A stretch of DNA of 64,000 nucleotides from Streptomyces sp. HUAS CB01 (GTDB taxonomy: Bacteria > Actinomycetota > Actinomycetes > Streptomycetales > Streptomycetaceae), in assembly GCF_030406905.1 (NCBI RefSeq), contig NZ_CP129137.1:6231501-6295500 (forward strand), written 5' to 3'. The position numbers and the translations under genes were made by a program. The notes below the pieces were generated by a model that worked only from the letters and a program-made list of their open reading frames with translations, was not told the DNA's origin and searched no databases. Position 1 is the first letter of the stretch. Every line of letters begins with the position of its first letter. Below are positions 17,237-26,486 of the stretch, one piece after another.

Positions 17237-18910
17237 TCAGTGCGTCGCGCCCGGGACCCGGGTGAGGATCGTGGCCAGGTCGGCGGCCGGCGGGAGGGTG
17301 CCGAAGGCGAATCCCGAGTCCCCGCCCAGGCGGGAGGCGCAGAAGGCGTCGGCCACGGCGGGCGGTGCGTGGCGGACGAGGAGAGAGCCCTGCAGCACCA
17401 GCGCGAGGCGCTCGACCAGCCGGCGGGCACGCAGTTCCGCGTCGGCGGTGAGCACCAGCTCGCCGCGCAGCGCGCGCCACGCCTCGTCCAGGCGCGCGTC
17501 CGCACCGGTGGCCGCGTCGATCTCCGCCCGGAACGCCTCCAGCGACTCCGGCTCGCGGACGAGCGCACGGAGCACGTCCAGGGCGTTGACGTTGCCCGAG
17601 CCCTCCCAGATGCCGTTGAGCGGAGCCTCGCGGTAGAGCCGCGGCATGCCGGACGCCTCGTCATAGCCGTTGCCGCCCAGGCACTCCAGCGCCTCGGCGA
17701 CCGCGGCGGGCTGGCGCTTGCAGACCCAGTACTTCCCGACGGCCGTGGCCAGCCGCAGGAAGGCCCGCTCCTGGGCGTCGCCGCGCTGCGCCCGGTCGGC
17801 CGCACCCGCGACCCGGAGCGCGAGCGTCGTCGCGGCCTCCGACTCCAGTCCCAGATCGGCGACCACGTTCCGCATCAGCGGCTGGTCGATCAGCCTGGCG
17901 CCGAACACGGTGCGGTGCCGCACGTGGTGCGCGGCCTGCGCCAGCGCCGCGCGCGTCCCCGACGCCGAGCCCAGGATGCAGTCGAGCCGGGTCATGGTGA
18001 CCATGTCGATGATCGTCCGGACCCCTTGCCCCTCGCGGCCGACCAGCCAGGCGACGGTGTCGTCGAACTCCGGCTCGCTGCTGGCGTTGCTGCGGTTGCC
18101 CAGCTTGTCCTTCAGCCGCTGGATGCGGAAGGTGTTGCGCGAGCCGTCCGGCAGCACCCGGGGCACGAGGAAGCAGGACAGCCCTCCCGGCGCCTGCGCC
18201 AGCACCAGGAACAGGTCGTTCATCGGAGCGCTCGTGAACCACTTGTGCCCCCGCAGCCGCCAGGTGCCGTCCGGCTGCCCGGTCGCCACCGTGGTGTTGG
18301 CGCGGACGTCCGTGCCGCCCTGCTTCTCGGTCATGCCCATACCGGCGAGCAGTCCCCGCTTGCTCCCGGGCGCCCGCAGCCCCGGGTCGTAGACGCGGCT
18401 GGTGAGCAGGGGCTCGTAGACGGCGGCGAGTTCGGGTGCCGACCGCAGGGCGGGCACGACGGCGTAGGTCATGGACACGGGGCAGCCGTGGCCCTGTTCG
18501 GCCGAGCTCCACACCATGAAGCCCGCCGCCCGGGCGACGTGCGCGCCCGGCCGGTCGTCGGCCCACGGCGCCCCGCCGAGGCCCTCGCTGATGGCCACGT
18601 CCATCAGGGAGTGGTACGAGGGGTGGAAGTCGACCTCGTCGATCCGGTTGCCGTAGCGGTCGTGCGTGCGCAGCTCCGGCTCGTGGCGGTTGGCCTCCTC
18701 GGCCCAGCGCAGGACCTGCTCCGATCCGGCGAGCCTGCCCAGGCGGTGCAGGTCGCCCGCGTACCAGTCGGCACCCTCGCGCCGCAGTCCCTCGAGCAGG
18801 ACGGGGTCGTCCGCGACGTCGTGACCGGCGAGCGGCGGGGGCTGGTTCGTCACCTCGTGCGTACGGGCGGTGGGGTTGCTGCGCAGCGATGCGTCCGCGG
18901 TCGCGGTCAT
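17237..18910 (-). CDS. aidB: AidB-like acyl-CoA dehydrogenase
   Basis: A 557-aa protein from ATG 18910, preceded by GGGAGGA. It has the acyl-CoA dehydrogenase fold with the long N-terminus and insertions of the AidB subgroup: VPALRSAPELA near residue 150, GLLAGMGMTEKQGGTDVRAN (flavin/substrate loop), HKWFTSAPMND, and LYREAPLNGIWEGSGNVNALD near residue 430. E. coli AidB is induced by alkylation damage, binds FAD and DNA, and has weak isovaleryl-CoA dehydrogenase activity. The TetR gene 25 bp upstream in the same direction probably controls both. Confidence 0.88.
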   Translation of the reverse strand: MTATADASLRSNPTARTHEVTNQPPPLAGHDVADDPVLLEGLRREGADWYAGDLHRLGRLAGSEQVLRWAEEANRHEPELRTHDRYGNRIDEVDFHPSYHSLMDVAISEGLGGAPWADDRPGAHVARAAGFMVWSSAEQGHGCPVSMTYAVVPALRSAPELAAVYEPLLTSRVYDPGLRAPGSKRGLLAGMGMTEKQGGTDVRANTTVATGQPDGTWRLRGHKWFTSAPMNDLFLVLAQAPGGLSCFLVPRVLPDGSRNTFRIQRLKDKLGNRSNASSEPEFDDTVAWLVGREGQGVRTIIDMVTMTRLDCILGSASGTRAALAQAAHHVRHRTVFGARLIDQPLMRNVVADLGLESEAATTLALRVAGAADRAQRGDAQERAFLRLATAVGKYWVCKRQPAAVAEALECLGGNGYDEASGMPRLYREAPLNGIWEGSGNVNALDVLRALVREPESLEAFRAEIDAATGADARLDEAWRALRGELVLTADAELRARRLVERLALVLQGSLLVRHAPPAVADAFCASRLGGDSGFAFGTLPPAADLATILTRVPGATH

Positions 18911-18935
18911 GGGGAGTCCTCCCGGATCGTAGGGG

Positions 18936-19553
18936 TCATGCCGCGGGACGGGCGCCCGCGCAGCGCAGGGACATCGCCACCAGCTCGTCCACCAGCCGGC
19001 CGGCCTCGGGGCCCTCCGCCGGAGCGGAGAGCGGATCCACCAGCACCTCCCCGATCGCACCGGTCAGCGCGGCCGCGGTGATCTCCGGGTCCTGCCGGGG
19101 GAGCAGCCCGGCGTCGACGCCCTCCCGGACGACCTCGGCGAACACGGCGCGGTAGCGACGCCGGAACTCCAGGCGCTCCTGGCCGACGGCTGCCTCGGCC
19201 GGTGCGGCGAGCAGCGCGTACGCCAGCCCGCGCCGCTCCATGGCACGGCGCGCGAAGACGCTGACGCCGAGGGCCAGCCGCTCCACCGGGTCGCCGCTGC
19301 CCTCCCGGAGCACCTCGCCGAGCACGTCGGCCTCGTGGCCCGAGGCGCGGCGGAACACCTCGACGGCGAGCGCCTGCTTGGAGGGGAAGTGCTGGTAGAC
19401 GGAGCCGACCGACATGCCGGCCGCGGCGGCGACCGCGGTGACGGACGCGTTCGTCCACCCGGCCTCCGCGACCACGGACGTGGCCTGCTCGACCAGGTGC
19501 TCCCTGGCGGCGGCCAGACGGTCCTCGACGGCGGGCGTCCTGCGGTACGGCAT
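18936..19553 (-). CDS. TetR-family regulator
   Basis: A 205-aa protein. The N-terminal HTH (about residues 15-60) contains VTAVAAAAGMSVGSVYQHFPSKQAL, a typical TetR recognition helix region. The C-terminal ligand domain is alpha-helical and varied. It is cotranscribed with the AidB-like gene (25-bp gap), and an inverted repeat TGAAC-N4-GTTCA sits just before its start, which suggests autorepression relieved by an acyl-CoA or another ligand. ATG 19553 is the only reasonable start. Confidence 0.9.
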   Translation of the reverse strand: MPYRRTPAVEDRLAAAREHLVEQATSVVAEAGWTNASVTAVAAAAGMSVGSVYQHFPSKQALAVEVFRRASGHEADVLGEVLREGSGDPVERLALGVSVFARRAMERRGLAYALLAAPAEAAVGQERLEFRRRYRAVFAEVVREGVDAGLLPRQDPEITAAALTGAIGEVLVDPLSAPAEGPEAGRLVDELVAMSLRCAGARPAA

Positions 19554-19560
19554 GGAAACA

Positions 19561-19577
19561 GTGAACCACCGTTCAGT
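19561..19577. promoter_or_regulatory. Candidate TetR operator
   Basis: TGAAC-CACC-GTTCA (19562-19575) is a perfect 5-4-5 inverted repeat, extended imperfectly on both sides (GTGAAC/GTTCAGT). It starts nine bases upstream of the TetR start codon, where an autorepressor would block initiation. Confidence 0.6.
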
Positions 19578-19635
19578 GCTTCGGGCCAGACCTGCCGGGG
19601 AGGGCCGCGCGACGCGACCACGCTCGGGCGCCCGT

Positions 19636-19880
19636 CGTGCGGGCGCCTGTTCCGTCGGGGCCCTGCGGGGTCGTGGTCGTGGTGCGGTGCGTGTTCCGGC
19701 GGGGCCCTGCGGGGTCGTGGTCGTGGTGCGTGTTCCGTCGGGGCCGCGCGGGGCCGGGGTCGTCGTGTGGTGCGTGTTCCGGCGGGGCCCCGCGGGGCCG
19801 CACGGGGCCGGGGTCGTGGTCGTGGTGCGTGTTCCGGCGGGGCCCCGCGGGGGCTGCCGGGGTCGTGGCGTTCGTTCCCG
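19636..19880. repeat. Degenerate minisatellite
   Basis: About five head-to-tail units of 39-55 bp, each beginning TGTTCCGGCGGGGCC and ending GTCGTGGTCGTGGTGCG, with internal deletions. It lies within a 950-bp stretch (19554-20505) that has no credible gene. Peptides from any frame are His/Arg/Pro or Gly/Val low-complexity. Unit lengths are irregular and there are no unique spacers, so it is not a CRISPR array. Confidence 0.75.
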
Positions 19881-19989
19881 CCGGGTCCGTGTGGGTCCGC
19901 GGCCGTCGTGCCGCTGCCCGCTGGAGGGCGCTCCTCACCGCAGCCGGCCCCGCGGTCGGGTACGCGGGCGCGGGCCGTGAGCGGGCCAG

Positions 19990-20230
19990 GGCCGAGTCGA
20001 GCCCGAGCCCGAGCCGCGTTCGAATCGAGCCCGAGCCCGAGCCCGAGCCCCAGCCGAGCCCGGGGCGCGCACAGGTCGGCTCCGAGTCGCGTACGAGCCG
20101 GTGTGAGCGCGAGCCGAGGCCGAGTCGAGCCCGAGCCGAGGCCGAGTCGAGCCCGAGCCGAGCCCGGGTCGTGCCCGGGGCGCGCACAGGTCGGCTCCGA
20201 GTCGCGTACGAGCGGTGTGAGCGCGAGCCG
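19990..20230. repeat. GAGCC-rich array with 50-bp direct repeat
   Basis: Runs of the hexamer-like word CGAGCC alternate with a longer unit. The segment starting CGGGGCGCGCACAGGTCGG is present at 20061-20115 and again at 20176-20227 with only small differences, 115 bp apart. This looks like unequal exchange in non-coding DNA. Confidence 0.75.
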
Positions 20231-20290
20231 GGTCCGGGTCGCGCGGCCCGAACGCGAAGTGCCGGGCGCGGGCTCGCGACAGTCGACATC

Positions 20291-20309
20291 GGCCGAAACT
20301 GTTTCGGCC
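20291..20309. promoter_or_regulatory. Perfect palindrome resembling the bxl operator
   Basis: GGCCGAAA-CTG-TTTCGGCC is a perfect 8-3-8 inverted repeat. Its core CGAAA-N3-TTTCG has the same layout as the palindrome in front of the ABC-transporter lipoprotein gene at 26462-26474. It lies 200 bp past the xylB stop with no gene start close by. Confidence 0.55.
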
Positions 20310-20505
20310 CCACGGTCCCGCGGCCGCGCGAAACCGTGAACCCGCAAGCCCACGGACCAGCCGCCGCGCCGCGCCCGGACGCCGGCTCCGCACGGCACCG
20401 CCCCGGCGCACCCTCGCGTGGGCCGGGCAGGGCAGGGCCGGGCCGCGGCGGGGGAGGGCCCGCGGCGGGGAGGGGCCGTGGCACGGCCCTGGACCCGCGG
20501 AGCGC

Positions 20506-22011
20506 TCAGCCGCCCGCTCGCCCGGCCCGTTCCGCGGCGCCCCCGAGTACGCCCCCGAGCACGTCCTCGATCCGCCGCCACGCTGCCTCGTCCCTCGGGA
20601 CGGCGGGCAGGCCACGGCCCCGGCCCGTTCCCCACGCCGTCGCGACGGCCACCGGATCACGTCCGGTCGCCGCGCCCGCGGCGAGCGCGGCGGCTCCCAG
20701 CGCGACGAGTTCCTCGGACTCCGGGATCAGCACGGCGCGGCCCGACAGGCGGCGGACGGTGTCGACCCAGAACCGTCCTCGCGCGCCGCCCCCGATCAGC
20801 CTCAGGGGACGCTCGTGCGCGGCGGGCCCGTCCGGGCCGCCGTCCCCCTCACCGCCGCCGAGGGGGAGTTCGTCCAGGGCGCGCAGCACGGTGAACACCG
20901 CGCCCTCGTACGCCGCGCCCAGCAGCTGACGCGGCGTGGTCGTGTGCCGCAGGCCGGTGAGCAGGCCCGAGGCGTGCGGGAGGTCGGGGGTGCGCTCGCC
21001 GTCGAGATACGGCAGCAGCACCGCCTCGCCACCCGGCTCGGCGTCCTCGCGGTCGAGCCCGAGCAGCGCGGCGACCTTGTCGACCGCGAGCGTGCAGTTG
21101 AGGGTGCAGGCGAGCGGCAGATGGCCGCCGTCCGTGGCGGCGAAGCCGGCCAGGGCGGGCGACGTGGGGCGGGTACGGGTGGCCGCGAACGCCGTGCCCG
21201 AGGTGCCGAGGCTGACCACCGGGTGGTCGAGCAGGCCCGCGCCGCCGAGGCCCAGCCCGACCGCCGCCGCCATGTTGTCGCCCGTTCCCGCGGCGACGGC
21301 GATGCCCTCCGGCAGGCCGAGAGCCTCGGCCGCCGAGCGGGTGAGGGACCCGATCCGTTCGGCGCCCGTCGCGGCGACGGCGGGCAGCAACGCCGGGTCG
21401 AGGCCGACGAGGGCGAGCAGTTCGGGGTCGTACGCGCCGGTCGCGGTCGAGTACCAGCAGGTGCCGGAGGCATCGCCCGGGTCGGTCATCGCGGTGCCCG
21501 CGAGCCGCTCGGTGAGGAAGTCGTGGGGGAGCCGGACGGCGGCCGTCGCGTCGGCGGTCCGGGGTTCGTTCTCACGCAGCCACTGCCACTTCGTGGCCGT
21601 CATGGAGGCGACGGGCACCGAACCCGTGCGGGCCGTCCAGGCGTCAGGGCCGCCGAGGGCCCGGGTGAGGGCGGCGGCCTGCGGGGCGGAGCGGGTGTCG
21701 TTCCAGAGCAGCGCGGGACGCAGCGGGCGCCCCGCGGTGTCCAGGGTGACGAGTCCGTGCTGCTGTCCGGCGACGGCGATGGCCGTGACGGCGGAGGCCG
21801 GGGCCCCGGACGCGTCCAGGGCGGAGGCGACGGCCTCGCCCAGGGCCCGCCACCACACCTCGGGATCGGTCTCCCGCGCCCCGCCCTCGCCGGTGACGGC
21901 GTGGGGCGAGCGCCCCACGGCGAGCAGACGGCCGGAGTCGGCGTCGATGACGGCGGCCTTCGTGGACTGGGTGGAACTGTCCACGCCGATGACGACGGGC
22001 GATGACGGCAC
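20506..22011 (-). CDS. xylB: Xylulokinase
   Basis: About 501 aa from GTG 22011 (GTGAGG six bases upstream; an in-frame GTG at 22023 is less well placed). It is an FGGY-family sugar kinase: [13 protein letters not shown] at the N-terminus, [31 protein letters not shown] (catalytic Asp region), VSLGTSGT and LIGGGARG (ATP-binding part). It phosphorylates D-xylulose made by the divergent xylose isomerase, feeding the pentose phosphate pathway. The xylA/xylB divergent arrangement is standard in streptomycetes. Confidence 0.93.
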   Translation of the reverse strand: MPSSPVVIGVDSSTQSTKAAVIDADSGRLLAVGRSPHAVTGEGGARETDPEVWWRALGEAVASALDASGAPASAVTAIAVAGQQHGLVTLDTAGRPLRPALLWNDTRSAPQAAALTRALGGPDAWTARTGSVPVASMTATKWQWLRENEPRTADATAAVRLPHDFLTERLAGTAMTDPGDASGTCWYSTATGAYDPELLALVGLDPALLPAVAATGAERIGSLTRSAAEALGLPEGIAVAAGTGDNMAAAVGLGLGGAGLLDHPVVSLGTSGTAFAATRTRPTSPALAGFAATDGGHLPLACTLNCTLAVDKVAALLGLDREDAEPGGEAVLLPYLDGERTPDLPHASGLLTGLRHTTTPRQLLGAAYEGAVFTVLRALDELPLGGGEGDGGPDGPAAHERPLRLIGGGARGRFWVDTVRRLSGRAVLIPESEELVALGAAALAAGAATGRDPVAVATAWGTGRGRGLPAVPRDEAAWRRIEDVLGGVLGGAAERAGRAGG

Positions 22012-22206
22012 TGCGCACCTCACTGGCCAATTCTGACTGTCGTTGAAACAAAATATGTCGAGGTCGGGAGGGGGCGTCAAGCCCTGCACAGCGGGGCAAT
22101 ACCGACACGCATGGAACTGGGTCCGGGTCTTGGCAGACGAGGGGCCCTGAGGTATTGGTTAGAGGGAAAACAAATTCCGGACCGTCGTCTCCCGAGGGGC
22201 AGCACC
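22012..22206. promoter_or_regulatory. xylB-xylA divergent control region
   Basis: A 195-bp spacer with two A+T-richer patches, one toward xylB (TTGAAACAAAATATG, about 22042-22056) and one toward xylA (GGTTAGAGGGAAAACAAATT, about 22158-22177). They probably hold the promoters and sites for the ROK regulator encoded after xylA; the exact operator is not resolved. Confidence 0.5.
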
Positions 22207-23376
22207 ATGTCGGAGAAGTACACCCCCACCGCGCAGGACAAGTTCACCTTCGGTCTGTGGACCGTCGGCTGGCAGGGCCGGGACCCCTTCGGCGAGGCGA
22301 CCCGGCCGGCCCTGGACCCGGTCGAGTCCGTCGAGCGCCTGGCGGCGCTGGGCGCGTACGGCGTCACCTTCCACGACGACGACCTGATCCCCTTCGGCGC
22401 GGGTGACGCCGAGCGCGAGGCCGCCGTCAAGCGCTTCCGCTCCGCCCTGGAGCGCACGGGCCTCACCGTGCCCATGGCGACCACGAACCTCTTCACGCAC
22501 CCCGTGTTCAAGGACGGCGCCTTCACCGCCAACGACCGCGACGTCCGCCGCTTCGCGCTCCGCAAGACGATCCGCAACATCGACCTCGCCGCCGAGCTGG
22601 GCGCCACGACGTACGTCGCCTGGGGCGGCCGCGAAGGTGCCGAGTCCGGCGCGGCCAAGGACGTGCGGGTCGCCCTCGACCGGATGAAGGAGGCGTTCGA
22701 CCTGCTCGGCGAGTACGTCACCGAGCAGGGTTACGACCTGCGCTTCGCCATCGAGCCGAAGCCCAACGAGCCGCGCGGCGACATCCTGCTGCCCACGATC
22801 GGCCACGCCCTCGCCTTCATCGAGCGCCTGGAGCGCCCCGAGCTGGTCGGCGTCAACCCGGAGACCGGACACGAGCAGATGGCGGGGCTCAACTTCCCGC
22901 ACGGCATCGCCCAGGCGCTGTGGGCGGGCAAGCTCTTCCACATCGACCTCAACGGCCAGTCCGGCATCAAGTACGACCAGGACTTCCGCTTCGGCGCGGG
23001 CGATCTGCGGCAGGCGTTCTGGCTCGTCGACCTGCTGGAGACGGCCGGGTACGAGGGCCCCCGGCACTTCGACTTCAAGCCGGTGCGCACCGACGGCTTC
23101 GACGGGGTGTGGGAGTCGGCGAAGAACTGCATGCGCAACTACCTGATCCTCAAGGAGCGCGTCGCCGCCTTCCGCGCCGATCCCGAGGTCGGGCAGGCGC
23201 TCGCCGCGTCCCGGCTCGACGAACTCGCCCGGCCCACCGCCGCCGACGGGCTCCGGGGCCTGCTCGCCGACACCTCCGCCTACGAGGAGTTCGACGTGCA
23301 GGCGGCCGCGGAGCGCTCCATGGCCTTCGAGCGCCTCGACCAGCTGGCGATGGAACACCTGCTCGCCGTGCGCTGA
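22207..23376 (+). CDS. xylA: Xylose isomerase
   Basis: A 389-aa protein from ATG 22207 with GAGGGG upstream. It shows all xylose isomerase hallmarks: [29 protein letters not shown] (catalytic His), [22 protein letters not shown] (metal-binding Glu), [21 protein letters not shown] and FDFKPVRTD. Length matches the actinobacterial class I enzyme. It converts D-xylose to D-xylulose (and glucose to fructose) with Mg or Co. It is divergent from xylB and followed 87 bp later by the ROK regulator. Confidence 0.97.
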   Translation: MSEKYTPTAQDKFTFGLWTVGWQGRDPFGEATRPALDPVESVERLAALGAYGVTFHDDDLIPFGAGDAEREAAVKRFRSALERTGLTVPMATTNLFTHPVFKDGAFTANDRDVRRFALRKTIRNIDLAAELGATTYVAWGGREGAESGAAKDVRVALDRMKEAFDLLGEYVTEQGYDLRFAIEPKPNEPRGDILLPTIGHALAFIERLERPELVGVNPETGHEQMAGLNFPHGIAQALWAGKLFHIDLNGQSGIKYDQDFRFGAGDLRQAFWLVDLLETAGYEGPRHFDFKPVRTDGFDGVWESAKNCMRNYLILKERVAAFRADPEVGQALAASRLDELARPTAADGLRGLLADTSAYEEFDVQAAAERSMAFERLDQLAMEHLLAVR

Positions 23377-23463
23377 CGGCGGGATATGTTTCCCTGTCGC
23401 CCTTTCGTGAGCTGCAGTCCCCGGCCGGCACCGCCGTGACCGGGGCAGGTGGGGAGTGTGAAC

Positions 23464-24720
23464 GTGTCACAGAGCGCCGCGGGAGCGGCCGCCCGCGGCC
23501 AGGCCCGGGCGCCGGCCGACCAGGTGGCGGTGCGCCGTGCCAACCTCGTCCGGGTCCTCGGCGAGGTGCGCTCGGCGGGCCCGCTGTCCCGGGCGACCGT
23601 GGCCCGGCACACCGGGCTGACGCGGGCCACGGTGTCCAGCCTCGTGGCGGAGCTGATCGAGCGCGGACTGCTCCGGGAGACCGACTTCCAGCAGGACGGC
23701 ACCGTCGGGCGCCCCGGCCGCCGGCTCGAGATCGACGGCCGGGCGGTGGCGGCGCTGGGGCTGGAGGTCAACTCCCGCTATCTCGCGGCCTGGTCGACGG
23801 ATCTGGCGGGCCGCACCCGGCACGAGCGGCGGGTCGTCCACGACGCCACCCGCGAGGGTGCGGAGCGCACGATCCGCGCCCTGGCCGCGATCGCGGCCGA
23901 GCTGCTCGACGAGGCGCGGGCCGCGGGGGTGCGCACGGCGGGGATCGGCGTCGCCGTGCCCGGCCCGGTGGACGCCGCCGACGGTTCGGTGCGCGCCGCG
24001 CCGAACCTCGGCTGGCGGGACGTCCCCGTCGCCCGGCTGCTGCGGGAGCTCCTCGGCCTGCCGGACGAGGTGGCCGTCGTCGTCGACAACGAGGCCAATC
24101 TGGCGGCCCTGGCCGAACGCGGCCACGCCGGCTCCCGCGCCACCGACCTGGTGTACGTCACCGGGGAGGCGGGCATCGGCGCGGGCATCGTCGCGGACGG
24201 CGGGCTGCTGCGCGGTGCGGGCGGCTTCAGCGGCGAGCTGGGCCATCTGCAGGTGGACCCGGCGGGCGAGACGTGCGGCTGCGGGCGCGTCGGGTGTCTG
24301 GAGACCAAGGTCGGGCTGACCGCCGCGATCCGGACCGCGGCGCCGGATCTGGCGGCGGACGGCCCGGCCGGCCCGGTCACGCTCGATCCACAGGAACTCG
24401 CGGGGGAGTTGCTGCGACGGGCCACCGAAGGGGACCCGCGGGCGCTGGGCGGACTGGACGAGATCGGCCGCTGGCTCGGCATCGGCCTGGCGATCCCGGT
24501 CAACCTGCTCAACCCCGAGGTGATCGTGCTCGGCGGCTACTTCGCGACGGTCGCCCCGTACCTGCTGCCCGCCGCGATGCGGGAGTTGCGGGAGCGGGCC
24601 GTGGCCGGCGACCCGGCGGTGGCCAGGGTCACGGGATCGGCCCTGGGCTTCACCGCGGCGGTGCGCGGTGCGGCCGGCGTCATCGTGGAGGAGGTCTTCG
24701 CCGACCCCGTCCGGGCGTGA
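23464..24720 (+). CDS. ROK-family regulator (XylR-type)
   Basis: About 418 aa from GTG 23464, seven bases after GGGGAG; upstream in-frame GTGs at 23449 and 23458 are possible. The N-terminal winged helix (about 20-85) includes SRATVARHTGLTRATVSSLV. The ROK sugar-binding/kinase-like domain follows, with GIGVAVPGPVD, VVVDNEANLAALAE, GEAGIGAGIV and the zinc motif GHLQVDPAGETCGCGRVGCLE. Position next to xylA and xylB indicates control of xylose genes. The 3' end runs to within three bases of the convergent VOC gene. Confidence 0.9.
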   Translation: MSQSAAGAAARGQARAPADQVAVRRANLVRVLGEVRSAGPLSRATVARHTGLTRATVSSLVAELIERGLLRETDFQQDGTVGRPGRRLEIDGRAVAALGLEVNSRYLAAWSTDLAGRTRHERRVVHDATREGAERTIRALAAIAAELLDEARAAGVRTAGIGVAVPGPVDAADGSVRAAPNLGWRDVPVARLLRELLGLPDEVAVVVDNEANLAALAERGHAGSRATDLVYVTGEAGIGAGIVADGGLLRGAGGFSGELGHLQVDPAGETCGCGRVGCLETKVGLTAAIRTAAPDLAADGPAGPVTLDPQELAGELLRRATEGDPRALGGLDEIGRWLGIGLAIPVNLLNPEVIVLGGYFATVAPYLLPAAMRELRERAVAGDPAVARVTGSALGFTAAVRGAAGVIVEEVFADPVRA

Positions 24721-24723
24721 GCC

Positions 24724-25077
24724 TCACTGACGCCGCGGGCCGAGGACGCAGAACTCGTTGCCTTCGGGGTCCGCCAGCACGACCCACGGCTGATCGCCCT
24801 GGCCGATGTCGACACGCTGTGCGCCGTGAGCCACCAGACGGGCCACCTCGGCGTCCTGGTCGTCGGGCCTGAAGTCGAGATGCAGCCGGCTCTTGGCCTT
24901 CTTGCTCTCGTCGAGCCGGACGAAGTCCAACCCCGGCAGGCGATCCGGCGCCGGGCGGATCTCGAACTCGTCGGCGGAGGAGTGGACCACCACCCAGCCG
25001 AGTGCCTCGGCCCACCAATGACCCAAGGCCACCGGATCTTCCGAGTGGACGAGCACCTGTTCCCATTCCAAGGCCAT
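24724..25077 (-). CDS. VOC-superfamily (glyoxalase-like) protein
   Basis: A 117-aa protein with the two beta-alpha-beta-beta-beta modules of the vicinal oxygen chelate fold: MALEWEQVLVHSEDPVALGHWW at the start, RLHLDFRPDDQDAEVARLV in the middle and VVLADPEGNEFCVLGP at the end. These small actinobacterial proteins act as metal enzymes or ligand-binding proteins; no specific function can be assigned. It is convergent with the ROK gene with three bases between stops. Confidence 0.85.
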   Translation of the reverse strand: MALEWEQVLVHSEDPVALGHWWAEALGWVVVHSSADEFEIRPAPDRLPGLDFVRLDESKKAKSRLHLDFRPDDQDAEVARLVAHGAQRVDIGQGDQPWVVLADPEGNEFCVLGPRRQ

Positions 25078-25313
25078 CCGCCGATCTTAGACCTGCCAGG
25101 GTCCGGAAGGCAGGCGGTCGGGTCTCCCTCTCGACGAGCCGGGGGTGAGCGCCTTTCCCCTCGCCCGGCCACCGCGGCCGCCGGCACCGCGACGAGCGCC
25201 GGCACCACCGCCGCCCGCAGGTCCGGCACACACCGGCGTTCGGGTTCCGGTCTGTTCCGGCCCGCACCGGTCGGCCTGCTCGCGGGACGGGACCCCGCGG
25301 CCCGCTGACGCCG

Positions 25314-26336
25314 TCAGTCCCGCGTCGCCGGCGCCGCCGTGCTGTTGCGGACGACGAGACTCGTCGCGAGTTCCAGCCTGGTGGCGGAGGGTTCCTCGGT
25401 CCGCAGTCTGAGCAGCATCTGCGCCGCCTCCTCCGCCATCTGCCGGAGCGGCTGGTGGACCGTGGTCAGGGCGGGGCTCGACCAGCGGGCGACCGGCACG
25501 TCGTCGTAGCCGACGACGGAGAGGTCGTGCGGGACGCGCAGCCCGTTGACGCGTGCCGCCTCCAGCACGCCGAGGGCCTGCAGATCGCTCCCGGCGAAGA
25601 TCGCGGTGGGGGGCTCGGGCAGGCGGAGCATCTCCATGGCCCGGTCGAAGCCGCCCTCCACGTGGAAGTCGCCGTAGCGGACGAGACCGGGGCCGGCCTC
25701 CAGCCCGGCCATGCTCATGGCCGAGCGGTAGCCGTCGAGCCGGGCCAGGGAGCACAGCATGTCCTCCGGCCCGGTGATGATGCCGATCCGCCGGTGCCCG
25801 AGCTCGATCAGATGCCGGGTGGCCGCGAGCCCGCCGTTCCAGTTGGCCGAGCCGACGGACGGTACGTCGGGGTCGGGGTCACCGGCCGGATCGATGATCA
25901 CGAAAGGAATGGACCGTGCCCGGAGCTGCTGCTTGACCTCCTGCGGGAGGGCGGAGAAGACCAGCACCACACCGATGGGCCGCCGCTGGAGGACGCCCTC
26001 GACCCAGTCGGGGGCCGGCGAGTGGCGGGTGCCGCTCTCGGTGAGCACCACGCTGGCCTGGTTGGCCTTGGCGACGTTCTCCACGCCGCGGATCAGCTCC
26101 ATCGCCCAGATGCTGTCCAGCTCGTGGAAGACGATCTCGACGAGCGGCGCCTCGCGGGACGACCTGGCCGTGCGGCGGTAGGCGTGCGTCTCGAGGAGGC
26201 GCTCCACCTTGACCCGGGTCGGTGCCGCCACGTCCTGGCGGCCGTTGAGCACTTTCGAAACTGTCGAAATGGAGACGCCCGCCTTCTCGGCCACCTGAGC
26301 CAGGGTGATCCGGCCCATCTCCTCGTCATCGCGCAT
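25314..26336 (-). CDS. bxlR: LacI-family repressor (BxlR-type)
   Basis: About 340 aa from ATG 26336, which has only a weak upstream site; ATG 26318 is the alternative. The N-terminal LacI HTH is clear ([24 protein letters not shown]) and is followed by the periplasmic-binding-protein-like effector domain with [48 protein letters not shown] and [11 protein letters not shown]. It is divergent from a lipoprotein, two permeases and a beta-xylosidase, the bxlREFGA order described in Streptomyces thermoviolaceus, where BxlR recognises CGAA-type inverted repeats. Such repeats overlap the target start here. Confidence 0.88.
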   Translation of the reverse strand: MRDDEEMGRITLAQVAEKAGVSISTVSKVLNGRQDVAAPTRVKVERLLETHAYRRTARSSREAPLVEIVFHELDSIWAMELIRGVENVAKANQASVVLTESGTRHSPAPDWVEGVLQRRPIGVVLVFSALPQEVKQQLRARSIPFVIIDPAGDPDPDVPSVGSANWNGGLAATRHLIELGHRRIGIITGPEDMLCSLARLDGYRSAMSMAGLEAGPGLVRYGDFHVEGGFDRAMEMLRLPEPPTAIFAGSDLQALGVLEAARVNGLRVPHDLSVVGYDDVPVARWSSPALTTVHQPLRQMAEEAAQMLLRLRTEEPSATRLELATSLVVRNSTAAPATRD

Positions 26337-26403
26337 GACAGGAGCATAAGGCACGGCCAACCGGGCGACGGCAGTAACGCTTTGGTAACTGACGGGCCGA
26401 GGG

Positions 26404-26432
26404 TTGACCGTCCTGGTGAGCCCGCCTAGCGT
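26404..26432 (+). promoter_or_regulatory. Promoter of the sugar-uptake operon
   Basis: TTGACC (26404-26409), 17-bp spacer, TAGCGT (26427-26432). It would start transcription about 26439, just ahead of the operator repeats. Between it and the LacI gene lies an imperfect palindrome around CAGTAAC (26372) and GTAACTG (26385). Confidence 0.6.
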
Positions 26433-26446
26433 CCCTTCCCGTGAAC

Positions 26447-26477
26447 TTTCGGTAATGGTGCCGAAATAGTTTCGAAA
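26447..26477. promoter_or_regulatory. Candidate BxlR operator cluster
   Basis: TTTCGG (26447-26452), CCGAAA (26461-26466) and TTTCGAAA (26470-26477) give alternating inverted half-sites. The best palindrome is CGAAA-TAG-TTTCG (26462-26474). The cluster lies just downstream of the predicted start site and overlaps the GAAAGG ribosome site, so bound repressor would block both steps. The layout agrees with the CGAA-N-TTCG type site reported for BxlR. Confidence 0.65.
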
Positions 26478-26486
26478 GGCGACGCG

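Noticed and set aside
19636..20230. CRISPR array or secreted His-rich protein
   Set aside because: Unit lengths vary, no unique spacers or cas genes exist, and no frame has a start with ribosome site or a domain.
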